Source: Bodo saltans
Lineage: Eukaryota > Euglenozoa > Kinetoplastea > Eubodonida > Bodonidae
DNA: 63,689 bases
Assembly: GCA_001460835.1 (NCBI GenBank)
Contig: CYKH01000886.1
Span: 1-63,689 of the forward strand
Reading direction: 5' to 3'
Shown: piece by piece, positions 54,762 to 63,689 of the stretch
How positions within the stretch are numbered: position 1 is the first letter of the stretch
Layout of the letters: each line of letters begins with the position of its first letter
Notes under the pieces: model-generated
The model's database searches: none
What the model saw: only the letters and a program-made list of their open reading frames with translations
Told to the model about the DNA's origin: nothing
Position numbers and translations under genes: made by a program

Positions 54762-56237
54762 ATGGATCACCGCTCGTGGCAGTTGCCGGTGAAGCGCGTC
54801 GCCACCAGAGAAAAGATCGATCGCTCTGTCGTCTGGAACAATACCCATGTTTGCTACGAGCACAGTCTCTTCGGTCAAGTGAATAGCATTCACTACAACC
54901 ACAGTGGTTCCCAGTTGGGTTGCGTGAGCACAAATCACGTCCTTTTGATGCGGGTTCCCCAGTCTGAAGGCGCTGTTTGGAACGAACAGACCAATCGTAG
55001 GTCGCATTCCATCCGATTCCGTAGTGACGACAAACTCACCATCCAAGCAGTGGAGCTGCGTGTTGTGCTACGATCACCTGATACGGCGTTTGAGCGTCAA
55101 GTTCAAGGCCACACTCGCGACGTCCGTGATGCCTTGTTCTTGGATCGCCAAACCTTCGCCTCTGGAAGCGATGACAACACCGTAAGACTTTGGGACATGA
55201 CGAACCAAGCGGAGCTCGCCATTGGGCGCCAGCACACTGACTACGTCCGTTCGTTGGCGCTTCATTCTGAGGGCTGCTTCTACAGCGGCTCGTACGATCA
55301 CACGGTGATGCTGTGGGATGCCCGTGCAGGACTCGAGGCCCCGATGGCGACGCTCCGGCCCGCCGTGGACGCACCTATTGAGCAGATTTTGTTCGTACCA
55401 GAGAGGTCATGGATGGTGTCTTCCTCCGCAGATGTGATTACTGTGTACGATACCCGTAGCAGCCATGTGCTGGCTCAGGGGAGTCTGCACACCAAGGCCG
55501 TCACTGCATTGACTTACAGCACGCAGCATCAGGCACTGGTCACTGGTGGTTTGGATCACCGCGTGGTGTTTAGCACCGTGGAGGGGAACACACTCACCGG
55601 CGTCGCTAGCAAGAAGATGCCCTTCGCCGTGACTGCTCTGGCAATGCATCCGGATTCTACCGAATATGCTGTTGGTATGGGAAATGGTCTGGTGCAGGTC
55701 AGCAAGGTCGAGCCTGTCTTCGCTGCTGTCAAATCCGCGTCCAAGGACGACGAGGAGGAAGCGCCGATTGCCCTTCCAGGTGACGAAGTCAAGCAGTCTG
55801 CTGCGGAGAGATACGAAGATATGTTGAAGAGGAAGATTGGAACCATCCGACAGCTGTTCGTGGTGTACCAATATCACAAAGCGCTAAAGTCTGCGCTGTA
55901 CAGCCGCATTCCCGACGTCATTATTTCAACGTTGGAGGAGCTTCAACGACGAGGAGCGCTGCACGTGGCGCTCAGCGGCCACACAGACCGCACCATAGTT
56001 CAATTATTACGCTTTATCACAGAAAGGTTAGAAAACCCTCAGTTGACAAACTTGTTGCTGGCGACTTTGGATTTCGTTTTCGATATCTACGCCGAGGTTG
56101 CAGGGAAGAGCGCGTTCTTCCACAGAGAGCTTTTGTTGGCCCATCGAAGGCTAGGAGAGACCCTTCGTGCTCTCAGGTCTATGGAGAACACAATTGGAAT
56201 CATGGAGATGATCGTAAACGGCGGGGAGCTGGAGTAA
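54762..56237 (+). CDS. UTP15: UTP15, U3 snoRNP/SSU processome WD40 protein
   Basis: 491 residues from ATG 54762 (54735 would add nine residues). The N-terminal ~350 residues form a WD40 propeller with clear blades: 'GHTRDVRDALF...SGSDDNTVRLWDM', 'HTDYVRSLALH...SGSYDHTVMLWDAR', 'HTKAVTALTYS...TGGLDHRVVFS'. The C-terminal ~150 residues are the helical UTP15 domain: 'YQYHKALKSALYSRIPDVIISTLEEL', 'RRGALHVALSG', 'LLLATLDFVFDIYAEVAGKS'. UTP15 belongs to the tUTP/UTP-A subcomplex, which binds the 5' part of pre-rRNA in the nucleolus and is needed for 18S rRNA maturation. Both parts are intact and length is normal for the family. It is not related to the adjacent WD40-PARP array beyond sharing the propeller fold. 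Confidence 0.88.
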   Translation: MDHRSWQLPVKRVATREKIDRSVVWNNTHVCYEHSLFGQVNSIHYNHSGSQLGCVSTNHVLLMRVPQSEGAVWNEQTNRRSHSIRFRSDDKLTIQAVELRVVLRSPDTAFERQVQGHTRDVRDALFLDRQTFASGSDDNTVRLWDMTNQAELAIGRQHTDYVRSLALHSEGCFYSGSYDHTVMLWDARAGLEAPMATLRPAVDAPIEQILFVPERSWMVSSSADVITVYDTRSSHVLAQGSLHTKAVTALTYSTQHQALVTGGLDHRVVFSTVEGNTLTGVASKKMPFAVTALAMHPDSTEYAVGMGNGLVQVSKVEPVFAAVKSASKDDEEEAPIALPGDEVKQSAAERYEDMLKRKIGTIRQLFVVYQYHKALKSALYSRIPDVIISTLEELQRRGALHVALSGHTDRTIVQLLRFITERLENPQLTNLLLATLDFVFDIYAEVAGKSAFFHRELLLAHRRLGETLRALRSMENTIGIMEMIVNGGELE

Positions 56238-56463
56238 ACAAACAAGGAGAAGAGAGTGCATAACGGAAAGCCAATTTTTGTCGATTAAGAACTCACCCCA
56301 CTGCCATTATGTCTTTGTGTGAACGTGTTGTGCTGACGTCACAAGCGATCCCTTGACTTGCACAATCTGCTCCTTTTTTTTTTGGAAAGAGTTTGTTTTA
56401 GCTGGCACAAAAGATCGCCGAGAGAATCAGAACAAGTATTTTGTTTTGGCGGGTTGTTTTGAA

Positions 56464-57963
56464 ATGCCCCCGCCATCATCGAACGTCGCTGGTCGACTTG
56501 ACAGTGGCGGTGCAACAAACACCGTAGCCGTTGCCAGCCCATCAGTTGTGCCCAACACGCGCGCCGTCTCCCCACCGAACCAACGCCGCTCCACTACCAC
56601 CCCATCCAATACAATGACGGTGTCGTACCGCCCGATGTTGTCTCAGAAAGCCAAGCGGCACGTGGTCACCATCACCGACGCACTTGTGCGGTCATCAGGC
56701 GATGATCTGATTTCCTCCGCTATGAAAGACGACGGTATCGCAGGGCCATCTGGTAATGAGGATGAGATGATGAGCGCTGCATTGGTGACCTCATCATCAA
56801 CACCGCAGCGCCGTTTTCCTGTCCGGTCCGCGCAAACGCCACCTCCGTCTCTCCACAGAACACAAGTTCCTGACGCTTCGTGGACCGGGGGTGTGCTTCG
56901 ATCCCAGAGTGCCAATCTAGACGAAGCCCTTGATGAGGATTACCTATCCGAAGTTCCTACCGCTATTGCGTCTCCAATGCCTATTCGAGGAGCGCCGTAT
57001 GTAGCAAGCAGCATCTTTGAACTCCGAAAAGCAACGCCTGTAGTGACTGGATTTGACCGTCTTGATAACGCCATCATGCGTCTCGTCCACCGCCTCCCTG
57101 AGTCCACACTAGAGGATAAGTTCCAGTTGATTAGTCGATGGATCGACAGTTATCACGTAGACGTTGTGCCCAGAAAGTTAGCCACTCAGCTAGGACTTCT
57201 CCTAGGCGTTGGCGAGGAGTACAATGGAGGAGGAGGAGTAGGTGATGTGCTCTTGGATGAGGCAAGTGCAGGAGGCCTGCAACGAGGCAACAACCAATCA
57301 GGTGCGCTCACTGTTGGTAGCAGTGTGTTCGGAGACAGCAGCAGTGGGTCAGCGGAGAACTCCACAACGTTGAAATCGATCATTAGCTCTGCGTTCTCGC
57401 TGCATCAGTTGATGCTGGTTCTTGTCAAGCACAAGCCTGTTCTTGGCCCAGTGGCGATGAGGACGCTTCAAGCGGTTTACAACGCGATGTACATTACCAG
57501 GAACCCACTCTCGACCATGCCGCCTGAACTGATGGATTTTACCGCAAGTCGGCAGGCGTTACTCGAGACACTCAAGCACTTCCAGCACCGGACGTACTTC
57601 CAAGAGACAAGAGACTCACAGAGGCGCATGGCTGCCGTGCAAGAGTTCACCGCTCGATATGAAGTTGTGAAGAAGCGGCAGCTCTCGTCGGTGAAGCGCC
57701 AGATTGATAGCAAAGCCATCATGTGGCAACGTGTGTGCTTCTCCGTCTGGAAAGGCGAAGTTCGTCGGGGGAAGGCGGAGCGACAACAACACACTGCGCT
57801 GATTTCATTGCGTGCCGATCACGAGCGTGCCCTTGAACGGATTCGTACGCTAGAAGACACGGTGACCAATTCAAAGCCATCATGTGGCAACGTGTGTGCT
57901 TCTCCGTCTGGAAAGGCGAAGTTCGTCGGGGGAAGGCGGAGCGACAACAACACACTGCGCTGA
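56464..57963 (+). CDS. Unrecognised coiled-coil protein, 5' fragment (frame broken by duplication)
   Basis: 499 residues from ATG 56464 (upstream frame to 56353 begins with TTG). Residues 1-190 are Ser/Thr/Pro-rich; then helical segments with acidic and Gly/Ser-rich linkers; the last part enters a coiled coil ('HERALERIRTLEDTV'). The reading frame is lost because a 161-bp segment (57711-57871) is repeated directly as 57872-58032; 161 is not a multiple of three, so the last ~30 residues are out of frame. Removing one copy joins this frame to 57882-60311, giving about 1229 residues. Confidence 0.7.
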   Translation: MPPPSSNVAGRLDSGGATNTVAVASPSVVPNTRAVSPPNQRRSTTTPSNTMTVSYRPMLSQKAKRHVVTITDALVRSSGDDLISSAMKDDGIAGPSGNEDEMMSAALVTSSSTPQRRFPVRSAQTPPPSLHRTQVPDASWTGGVLRSQSANLDEALDEDYLSEVPTAIASPMPIRGAPYVASSIFELRKATPVVTGFDRLDNAIMRLVHRLPESTLEDKFQLISRWIDSYHVDVVPRKLATQLGLLLGVGEEYNGGGGVGDVLLDEASAGGLQRGNNQSGALTVGSSVFGDSSSGSAENSTTLKSIISSAFSLHQLMLVLVKHKPVLGPVAMRTLQAVYNAMYITRNPLSTMPPELMDFTASRQALLETLKHFQHRTYFQETRDSQRRMAAVQEFTARYEVVKKRQLSSVKRQIDSKAIMWQRVCFSVWKGEVRRGKAERQQHTALISLRADHERALERIRTLEDTVTNSKPSCGNVCASPSGKAKFVGGRRSDNNTLR

Positions 57964-58032
57964 TTTCATTGCGTGCCGATCACGAGCGTGCCCTTGAACG
58001 GATCCGTACGCTAGAAGACACGGTGGCCAAAA
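57711..58032 (+). repeat. 161-bp tandem duplication causing a frameshift
   Basis: 57711-57871 and 57872-58032 are near identical (differences at the last few bases and T/C around 57843/58004). Deleting one copy restores one open frame across 56464-60311. Confidence 0.94.
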
Positions 58033-60311
58033 GGGACACTACGATCACGGAACTGCGAGAGACCATCAAGACGCTTCAACAGCGTGCAGAGCTTGCGCAA
58101 GCGGCGTTTAAGTACGACATGCTGCACAATACCAACGAAGTGACGAAGTTAAACACCAGTTTATCAGACCTCACGTCGAGGTTTGTGGAGTCGCAGGCGA
58201 CGTGCAATGCACTTTGTGAGACGTTAGAGAAGAATCGTTTAGCCCTGCAGCATCAGCTGAAGCAACTCGACGACAATCTTTGGATGGCGCAGAGCTTCCA
58301 GCGTGCCTCTGAGACATGGAAAAGCGTCGATGGACCTGTAACCTCAGAGAATGCATGCAAATTTCTTCGAATGTTGGCGTGCCGCACCATTGACAAGCAC
58401 CGCGAGTCTTGGGAGGACCCACCGCCACCGCCCAGCCCCCAACTGTCGATTCGAGGAGTAGGAGGGAGCTTTACGTTAGGATCTCAGCTATCTGAACTGA
58501 GAAGTGGCTCTGGCGGTGGTGTCGTTGATGATCAAGAACATGATGGCACCGGCATCACCAGAGTCGCATCAGCGACAGGTGGCTTTGACGTCGACCTTGA
58601 AATTGCTGCGGCGACAATAGGAGCAGTGAAGAATTCCTCTCAGCTGAGCGAAGTGATGCCTCACGCGAATGCCACACTCATCAGTAACGACGGAGTCGCA
58701 GCTGGGTCGATTCTTGCGAACTCGGCAATCGTGGCCACTACCCCGACACCACCCCCGGCACCTACGCACAGTGCCCTGCATACACTATGTGAGAGGTACC
58801 TCAAGGAGCGTACATCAATCACAATCCCGCACGGGCACGACCTCATCAACTTACTTGCACTCGCAATGCTAGACTTGTACGATGTTGCTGACGGTGCTAC
58901 CGCATCGTTGTCGACGATCGTGTGGAACGACGTGATGTCCCAGTGCCTTCAGAGTGGAGTTCTTCAACAAAAGGTTCAGTGCGTGATGAAGTGGTGCCGC
59001 AGTGACACACGCTTTCCTTTTGGTCCAGTTCTTCATGAGTTCTTTTTGGAGGAAGAGACGTCCCTCGTGAGCCAAGCAGTAGCGCTAGAGTTCTTACAAT
59101 TGGCGATCTCACCACTTCGTCGATTGTCAAGCTTTAAAGATCTGGCTAGGGATGCCCTGAGTGCGCCATCGAAAGTTGCGTTTAAACCTCAAGACAACAG
59201 CGTCAACCATCCGCGCGAAGAAGTGACTGGTCAAGAGGAGGACATCACCACTCTTGCCCAGCAACAGCAAGAGACTGCTGCTCCCGTCACGCTTTCACCC
59301 GCTGCCCAATTGAGAGTAGACACGCTGAGACATTCCGTGGAAGTCCTCAATCCACTGGTGGACCTTCATGAACGCCTTAAGTCTTTTGCAGAAGGTAGTC
59401 AAGTAGCTTCTGCGTGCGATGTGCTTCTTGCAAGCCAAATTGGTCCCCGCTTAAGCTGGGGTCTCCTGTCTGCTGCGACCCGGCAGCTTACGGTAGCTGA
59501 GACCGCAGATCGTGCCGCGTTCCAAGTCACGAGCAAGGATTTACAATCTGTCCCAACCATCGCACCAGAGGATGATGCCATGGTGAAGTCCATTCAATCC
59601 ATAGTGACGGTGCACGTGTTGTTCCTTCGCCATGCGTTTATGTTCTACGCTGGGTTCGAATCGGGCAATGCAGTGTCCGCAACTCTCTCAGACTTTGGAT
59701 TGGTGAAGATGATGAGAGATGCGCGTATCGGCGTGGCAGGGGCAGTGGATGTGGCGGTGGTGAAGGCACTTGCGGGTGATGGGTTGTCCCCGAAACGCTT
59801 CGTGACAGCACTGACTCATATTGCCGTCTTACGATTTTCCCAGTGCTCGTCCCCATCCGATGCACTTGGCTGTCTCATATGGCGGCTGCGTGCCACTCTC
59901 AACACGCAGTCCATGGACAGCCTCGTTCTCAGTCCTCTCAGAGATCAATGGGTGTTCAATCGAATGATCGATGACATCCGCCCAGAGATTATGAAAGTCT
60001 TCCGCAGATACGCCACGGAATCTGCAGCTGGCAGCCGCATCACCACCGCGGAGGTGGCGAAGATGCTGCAAGAGTTGAAGCTCAGTGATGACCAGCTCAC
60101 AGCGCCAGAAGTGCAGGAGTCGTTCACCCTCCTCGGTGCAGTGCAGGGTGGACTGGTGTTCGATCAGTTTGTACAGCTCCTCTTCGTCCTGGGGACGCTT
60201 AGACTCAGGGCGCCATGGCTCAACCGCACCGCTCGTGTCACGCGCTTTGTGTACGATCTTATTCTGACCCCACTCCAAAAGAAGGCGCAACTTACCGTCG
60301 TTTCCTTGTAG
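57882..60311 (+). CDS. Unrecognised coiled-coil protein, 3' fragment
   Basis: 809 residues from an ATG at 57882 that lies inside the second duplicate copy and encodes an internal Met of the original gene, so it is probably not a true start. A coiled coil (~20-140) is followed by a Pro/Gly-rich stretch, a large helical region, and a C-terminal segment (~700-770) that looks like a degenerate EF-hand pair ('IMKVFRRYATESAAGSRITTAEVAKML', 'FTLLGAVQGGLVFDQFVQLLF') lacking Ca2+ ligands. The combination of coiled coil and EF-hand-like end suggests a cytoskeletal or flagellar protein, but this is a guess. No homologue recognised. Confidence 0.7.
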   Translation: MWQRVCFSVWKGEVRRGKAERQQHTALISLRADHERALERIRTLEDTVAKRDTTITELRETIKTLQQRAELAQAAFKYDMLHNTNEVTKLNTSLSDLTSRFVESQATCNALCETLEKNRLALQHQLKQLDDNLWMAQSFQRASETWKSVDGPVTSENACKFLRMLACRTIDKHRESWEDPPPPPSPQLSIRGVGGSFTLGSQLSELRSGSGGGVVDDQEHDGTGITRVASATGGFDVDLEIAAATIGAVKNSSQLSEVMPHANATLISNDGVAAGSILANSAIVATTPTPPPAPTHSALHTLCERYLKERTSITIPHGHDLINLLALAMLDLYDVADGATASLSTIVWNDVMSQCLQSGVLQQKVQCVMKWCRSDTRFPFGPVLHEFFLEEETSLVSQAVALEFLQLAISPLRRLSSFKDLARDALSAPSKVAFKPQDNSVNHPREEVTGQEEDITTLAQQQQETAAPVTLSPAAQLRVDTLRHSVEVLNPLVDLHERLKSFAEGSQVASACDVLLASQIGPRLSWGLLSAATRQLTVAETADRAAFQVTSKDLQSVPTIAPEDDAMVKSIQSIVTVHVLFLRHAFMFYAGFESGNAVSATLSDFGLVKMMRDARIGVAGAVDVAVVKALAGDGLSPKRFVTALTHIAVLRFSQCSSPSDALGCLIWRLRATLNTQSMDSLVLSPLRDQWVFNRMIDDIRPEIMKVFRRYATESAAGSRITTAEVAKMLQELKLSDDQLTAPEVQESFTLLGAVQGGLVFDQFVQLLFVLGTLRLRAPWLNRTARVTRFVYDLILTPLQKKAQLTVVSL

Positions 60312-60511
60312 ACAACACCAACGACAATAAATAAGAGCGTTTCTTACTCTTCGCGTTCCCTTCTCTGCGTTGAACAGGAGGAGGTATTCACTTTACTGTA
60401 CAGTTGAATTCAAATTCAAATGTGAGCGTTACTCCAACAAATTTCGTCTAAAGGCTATATCTTTTCAATTTTTATGTGATTGATTTTCCAGCACACTTTC
60501 ATCAAAGGAAC
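60312..60511. other. Intergenic region before the peroxiredoxin gene
   Basis: 200 bp. It contains T/C-rich sequence (60340-60362 and 60461-60488) with AG at 60490-60491 (a possible acceptor) 21 bp before ATG 60512. No gene. Confidence 0.35.
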
Positions 60512-61198
60512 ATGTTCCGCAAGTTTTTCTCGTCCAAGGCCCTCGTGCCGGCAGGATCTGGCTTCCGCCGCTTCACCACCACCCCTCGCTTTTTGAACGC
60601 TGACTATCAGGCCTTCCGTGTTGCTGCAGTGCGCGAGCCGGCTCCCGCATTCGGCGGCAAGGCCGTCGTCAACGGCGCCATTAAGGATATCAGCCTCGCT
60701 GATTACAAGAACAAGTGGGTGGTGTTGTTCTTCTATCCCCTTGACTTCACCTTTGTGTGCCCCACTGAGATCACCGCGTTCAGCGATCGTGTCAAGGAGT
60801 TCGAGGCCATCAACACACAAGTGGTTGCTTGCAGCGTTGACAGTCACTTCTCCCACCTCGCATGGGTGAACACCCCCCGCAAGAAGGGTGGTCTTGGTGA
60901 GATGCAAATTCCGCTTCTTGCTGATCTCACAAAGGACATTGCTCGCGACTATGGTGTTCTCATTGAGGAGGACGGTATTGCGCTCCGTGGCCTGTTTTTG
61001 ATTGACCCCAAGGGTATCCTCCGCCACATCACTGTCAACGACCTTCCCGTTGGCCGCAACGTCGATGAGGTCCTTCGCGTCGTTCAGGCATTCCAGTACT
61101 CCGAGGAGAATGGTGATGTTGTCCCATGCAACTGGAAGCCCGGCAAGCCCACCATGAAGGTTGAGAAGGCGGCTGAGTTCTTTGAGAAGAACAACTAA
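60512..61198 (+). CDS. Mitochondrial 2-Cys peroxiredoxin (tryparedoxin peroxidase type)
   Basis: 228 residues from ATG 60512. The first ~30 residues ([20 protein letters not shown]) are a typical mitochondrial presequence. The peroxidatic cysteine is Cys83 in FVCPTE, with the conserved Pro-x-x-x-Thr/Ser-x-x-Cys geometry. The resolving cysteine is Cys206 in a VPC motif; mitochondrial tryparedoxin peroxidases of trypanosomatids have IPC there, while cytosolic ones have VCP. A GGLG loop is present. Reaction: reduction of H2O2 and other hydroperoxides, with electrons from trypanothione via tryparedoxin in kinetoplastids (family knowledge). It may also act as a chaperone like Leishmania mTXNPx. 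No YF motif at the C-terminus, so it is predicted to be less sensitive to overoxidation. Confidence 0.93.
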   Translation: MFRKFFSSKALVPAGSGFRRFTTTPRFLNADYQAFRVAAVREPAPAFGGKAVVNGAIKDISLADYKNKWVVLFFYPLDFTFVCPTEITAFSDRVKEFEAINTQVVACSVDSHFSHLAWVNTPRKKGGLGEMQIPLLADLTKDIARDYGVLIEEDGIALRGLFLIDPKGILRHITVNDLPVGRNVDEVLRVVQAFQYSEENGDVVPCNWKPGKPTMKVEKAAEFFEKNN

Positions 61199-61395
61199 GC
61201 ACTGCCACGTTTTTCTGCGAACTTCAATATTTCTCAAACGAACCGTCGATCGTTTGTTGTTAGGGTTGAACACTCCACAGTCCCCACTATTTGTGTTGCG
61301 TGCACGCATGGAGAACCATTGTATTCCTCTTCCTTTTTTCCCCCTCAATTTCTTCTACAAGCGTAACATCTAATTCAAAAGGCAGTTAACTCAAA

Positions 61396-62775
61396 ATGTC
61401 TCGCTTGAGCACTCCTCCTCAAGGCATCCCAGAGCGTAGCGGGATTGCAGTTCCAGTGAAGTCGCAAAACCCTCGCGTCTTCTTTGAAATCACGCACAAC
61501 AGTAAACTCCTCGGCCGCATCGTGATGGAGCTCTATGCAGACACTGTCCCCAAGACTGCGGAGAACTTCCGTGCTCTCTGCACTGGTGAAAAGGGCAAGG
61601 GGAAATCTGGTAAGCCCCTCCACTACAAGGGCAGCGTGTTCCACCGTATCATCCCCGGCTTCATGTGCCAGGGTGGCGACTTCACCCGCGGCAATGGCAC
61701 CGGTGGTGAGAGCATCTACGGAAGCAAATTCAACGATGAAACGTTTTCAGGCAAGGCTGGAACTCACACTGGTCTGGGCTGCTTGTCGATGGCGAACTCC
61801 GGCCCCCACAGCAACGGATCTCAGTTCTTTATCTGCACTGCGAACACACCCTGGTTGAACGGCAAGCACGTTGTGTTTGGCCGCGTGGTGGACGGCCTTG
61901 AGCTGATTAAGTCTGTTGAGCGCCTCGGTTCCCCTTCTGGCAAGACCAACGGTCGTGTCTTTATCTCCGACTGTGGCGAGCACACTGCCGCAGTTGCGAC
62001 CCCGTCGAAGTCCCTCTCACTGAAGTCTGACGCTGCTCCCGCCGCCGCTGCCGCCCCGAAGAAGAACCCCCGCGTCTTCTTTGAGATCACTCACAACTCA
62101 ACCCGCGTCGGTCGCATCACGATGGAGCTCTACGCCGATGCCTGCCCCAAAACTGCAGAGAACTTCCGCGCCCTTTGCACTGGTGAAAAGGGCAAGGGAA
62201 AATCTGGTAAGCCCCTCCACTACAAGGGCAGCGTGTTCCACCGTATCATTCCCGGCTTCATGTGCCAGGGTGGCGACTTCACCCGCGGCAATGGCACCGG
62301 TGGTGAGAGCATTTACGGCACCACATTCCGTGATGAGACCTTTGCCGGCAAGGCTGGAAAGCATACTGGCCTCGGCTGCTTGTCCATGGCAAACGGGGGA
62401 CCACACACCAACGGATCTCAGTTCTTTATCTGCACTGCGAACACTCCCTGGTTGGACGGCAAACACGTTGTGTTTGGCCGCATTGTTGAGGGACTCGACG
62501 TAATCCAACGTATTGAGCGCCTCGGAAGCAGCGAGGGTAAGACAAAGAAGCGTGTGTCCATTGTCGACTCCGGTGAGATCGGCGCGGAAGCTCCCGCAGC
62601 TGCATCGTCGAAGGTATCGAAGCGCGCTCGCGAAGATGACGGCGAGGAGGTGGAGAGCGCTGATGCCGAGCTTCAAGCTCGTCGCGAACGCCGCGCACGA
62701 ATTCTCGCCAAGCGTGAGCGTCTTGCGGCTGCTCGCGCTGCTGCCGCGGAGGGCAGTGACGAGGAGGAGATTTGA
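61396..62775 (+). CDS. Double-domain cyclophilin peptidyl-prolyl isomerase
   Basis: 459 residues, ATG at 61396. Two complete cyclophilin domains (~25-200 and ~224-395) are 80-90% identical; equivalent positions are 597 bp (199 codons) apart. Each retains the catalytic Arg and Phe in 'FHRIIPGF', the Gln-Gly-Gly-Asp-Phe-Thr segment, and the cyclosporin-binding Trp in 'NTPWL(N/D)GKHVVFG'. The [13 protein letters not shown] insert is typical of CyP40-like and plant/protist cytosolic cyclophilins. A charged tail rich in Arg, Glu and Ala follows ([12 protein letters not shown]..., ending SDEEEI), possibly nuclear or RNA-associated. Role: proline isomerisation in folding or splicing-linked complexes. 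A two-domain arrangement is unusual; the tandem domains look like a recent internal duplication. Confidence 0.9.
   Translation: MSRLSTPPQGIPERSGIAVPVKSQNPRVFFEITHNSKLLGRIVMELYADTVPKTAENFRALCTGEKGKGKSGKPLHYKGSVFHRIIPGFMCQGGDFTRGNGTGGESIYGSKFNDETFSGKAGTHTGLGCLSMANSGPHSNGSQFFICTANTPWLNGKHVVFGRVVDGLELIKSVERLGSPSGKTNGRVFISDCGEHTAAVATPSKSLSLKSDAAPAAAAAPKKNPRVFFEITHNSTRVGRITMELYADACPKTAENFRALCTGEKGKGKSGKPLHYKGSVFHRIIPGFMCQGGDFTRGNGTGGESIYGTTFRDETFAGKAGKHTGLGCLSMANGGPHTNGSQFFICTANTPWLDGKHVVFGRIVEGLDVIQRIERLGSSEGKTKKRVSIVDSGEIGAEAPAAASSKVSKRAREDDGEEVESADAELQARRERRARILAKRERLAAARAAAAEGSDEEEI
61468..62580 (+). repeat. Internal tandem duplication of cyclophilin domain
   Basis: The stretch starting at 61468 and the stretch starting at 62065 are homologous at the nucleotide level, with long identical blocks (for example 61588-61710 versus 62185-62307). 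Spacing 597 bp. Confidence 0.8.
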
Positions 62776-62988
62776 TTGACATGATGATGTGCGCGTTTAA
62801 ACAAAATGTGAACTGATTGTCCTGTAAAGCGAAGCCCCAAAAAACACTCGAGTAAAAGTCCATCTATTCATTGGAAAGAATCATAATCAGACACCCTCCA
62901 ACTCTTCTTGATGTTGTCCTTCGTTGTGGTCCTCTTCTCACCAGTTATTCTTTTTGTCTTTTGATGATCTCTCTAGAGGTGCACAGTA

Positions 62989-63654
62989 ATGCTCCGCCAC
63001 ACCCTTGCACTGCGGTTGCTGAGGCAGACTCCCATTGCCCTTTTCGAGGTGCGTGACGTTCGCGAGAGAGTCTTGATGGAGCGGCTCCGATCACAGAAGC
63101 TGAAGACGCTTGAACGAGCGGCACAAGTGTCATCAGTTACCACATCCCCGCAACGAGACGAAGCCAATTCTGATGAAGTACTTGCACAGGAGGCCGGACT
63201 CATGCCCCCAACGTCATTCACACTGGAGGAGATCAAAAATAGCCGCGAAGTCGTTTCACAACTCGTGAGAGAGCAGCGTGAGAAAAGACTGGCAAAACGT
63301 GAGGCGTTCCTTACGTGGCAAGCAGGTCAGCGTGAAAAAGGGTCGGCGACTCGATTGGCGCGAAGTGCAAAGAAGGCAGAGCGTTGGCGTCAACTGCATC
63401 ATTCACAAGTGGGCCACAAGATTATTTCTACTGCACTACATTCAACCCAACACAATGGCAGGAACACAAACAACGACAGCGACGCGCACATGATTGACGT
63501 CCTTGCACGTGTTGAGGGGCGTTTGGGAAGTGATGGGTTGACAAGTATGCACACCACGAGCGACATTCTGAACCGCGCTAACATGAAGTTGAATCGAAAT
63601 TCAGAGAATGGTCACGCCATGCACCTCACGTTGAGCCGTGGGGGACTTCCATAA
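62989..63654 (+). CDS. Unrecognised small protein, probably mitochondrial
   Basis: 221 residues, ATG at 62989, TAA at 63652-63654. The N-terminus (MLRHTLALRLLRQTP) is Arg/Leu-rich without acids, as in mitochondrial presequences. Residues ~80-145 are a strongly basic helical segment (many Arg/Lys/Glu), and the C-terminal part is Asn/His/Ser-rich. It resembles kinetoplastid-specific mitoribosomal or mitochondrial RNA-processing subunits in size and composition, but no family can be named. The stop lies 35 bases from the window end, followed by an A-rich stretch. Confidence 0.65.
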   Translation: MLRHTLALRLLRQTPIALFEVRDVRERVLMERLRSQKLKTLERAAQVSSVTTSPQRDEANSDEVLAQEAGLMPPTSFTLEEIKNSREVVSQLVREQREKRLAKREAFLTWQAGQREKGSATRLARSAKKAERWRQLHHSQVGHKIISTALHSTQHNGRNTNNDSDAHMIDVLARVEGRLGSDGLTSMHTTSDILNRANMKLNRNSENGHAMHLTLSRGGLP

Positions 63655-63689
63655 ATTCCAACAGGAAAAAAGAAAATGTTGGCTCATCG

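Noticed and set aside
45443-56237. UTP15 considered as a fourth member of the WD40-PARP array
   Set aside because: It lacks kinase-like and PARP-like regions and has the UTP15-specific C-terminal domain.
60455-61348. 297-codon ORF on the - strand opposite the peroxiredoxin gene
   Set aside because: It is the antisense shadow of a clearly conserved + strand gene; it lacks any recognisable family and all other genes run on +.
1-63689. Bacterial operon or prophage interpretation
   Set aside because: Genes are eukaryotic (BEACH, DRC2, CNOT11, UTP15, cystinosin), have no Shine-Dalgarno sites, and show trans-splicing-like pyrimidine tracts.

Overview
This 63.7 kb window looks like nuclear DNA of a kinetoplastid protist. 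A bodonid such as Bodo saltans is the best guess, but that is inference. Every credible gene is on the + strand, no introns are visible, genes sit about 100-600 bp apart, and most start codons follow a pyrimidine-rich tract and an AG. That is the layout of a polycistronic unit matured by spliced-leader trans-splicing and polyadenylation. The gene content fits: DRC2-type axonemal protein, mitochondrial 2-Cys peroxiredoxin with a VPC resolving motif, PPR protein, UTP15, CNOT11-like protein, cystinosin, BEACH protein. No tRNA, rRNA, CRISPR array, transposon or strand switch was seen.

Layout. 0-1.1 kb: 3' end of an unrecognised gene. 1.4-4.3 kb: tandem pair of secreted PQQ-propeller-like glycoproteins. 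4.5-9.3 kb: EF-hand/PIPK-like ORF and inositol-5-phosphatase-like/C2 ORF in the same frame, separated only by one TAA. 9.5-12.7 kb: PPR protein. 13.2-24.8 kb: giant PH-BEACH-WD40 protein with an in-frame 237-bp tandem duplication. 25-28 kb: DHHC palmitoyltransferase and a GT60-like glycosyltransferase. 28.1-29.7 kb: DRC2. 30.1-31.6 kb: FIST-domain protein. 32-34.1 kb: sorting-nexin-like (PX plus helical region) gene broken by an 82-bp chimeric insertion. 34.3-35.5 kb: cystinosin. 35.8-36.3 kb: small RRM-like protein. 36.5-39.8 kb: ApbE flavin transferase fused to two flavin-reductase-like domains. 40-41.5 kb: PB1-TPR-UBA protein. 42.1-43.5 kb: CNOT11-like protein. 43.8-45.3 kb: unrecognised RGG-rich protein.

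45.4-54.5 kb holds the most unusual locus: three tandem paralogues, each with an N-terminal WD40-like propeller, a degenerate protein-kinase-like domain and a C-terminal PARP-type ADP-ribosyltransferase domain. Only the first keeps the His-Tyr-Glu triad; the other two have Tyr in place of His. The third is frameshifted at a run of seven C. It is followed by UTP15 (54.8-56.2 kb), a coiled-coil protein broken by a 161-bp tandem duplication (56.5-60.3 kb), the peroxiredoxin, a double-domain cyclophilin, and a small protein with a mitochondrial-type N-terminus.

The neighbours do not form a metabolic operon, as is usual for kinetoplastid clusters. The informative signals are domain fusions, tandem paralogues, and a recurring pattern of short near-identical duplications inside genes, which are either real recent events or assembly artefacts. 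All family assignments were made by eye from motifs; no database search was run.
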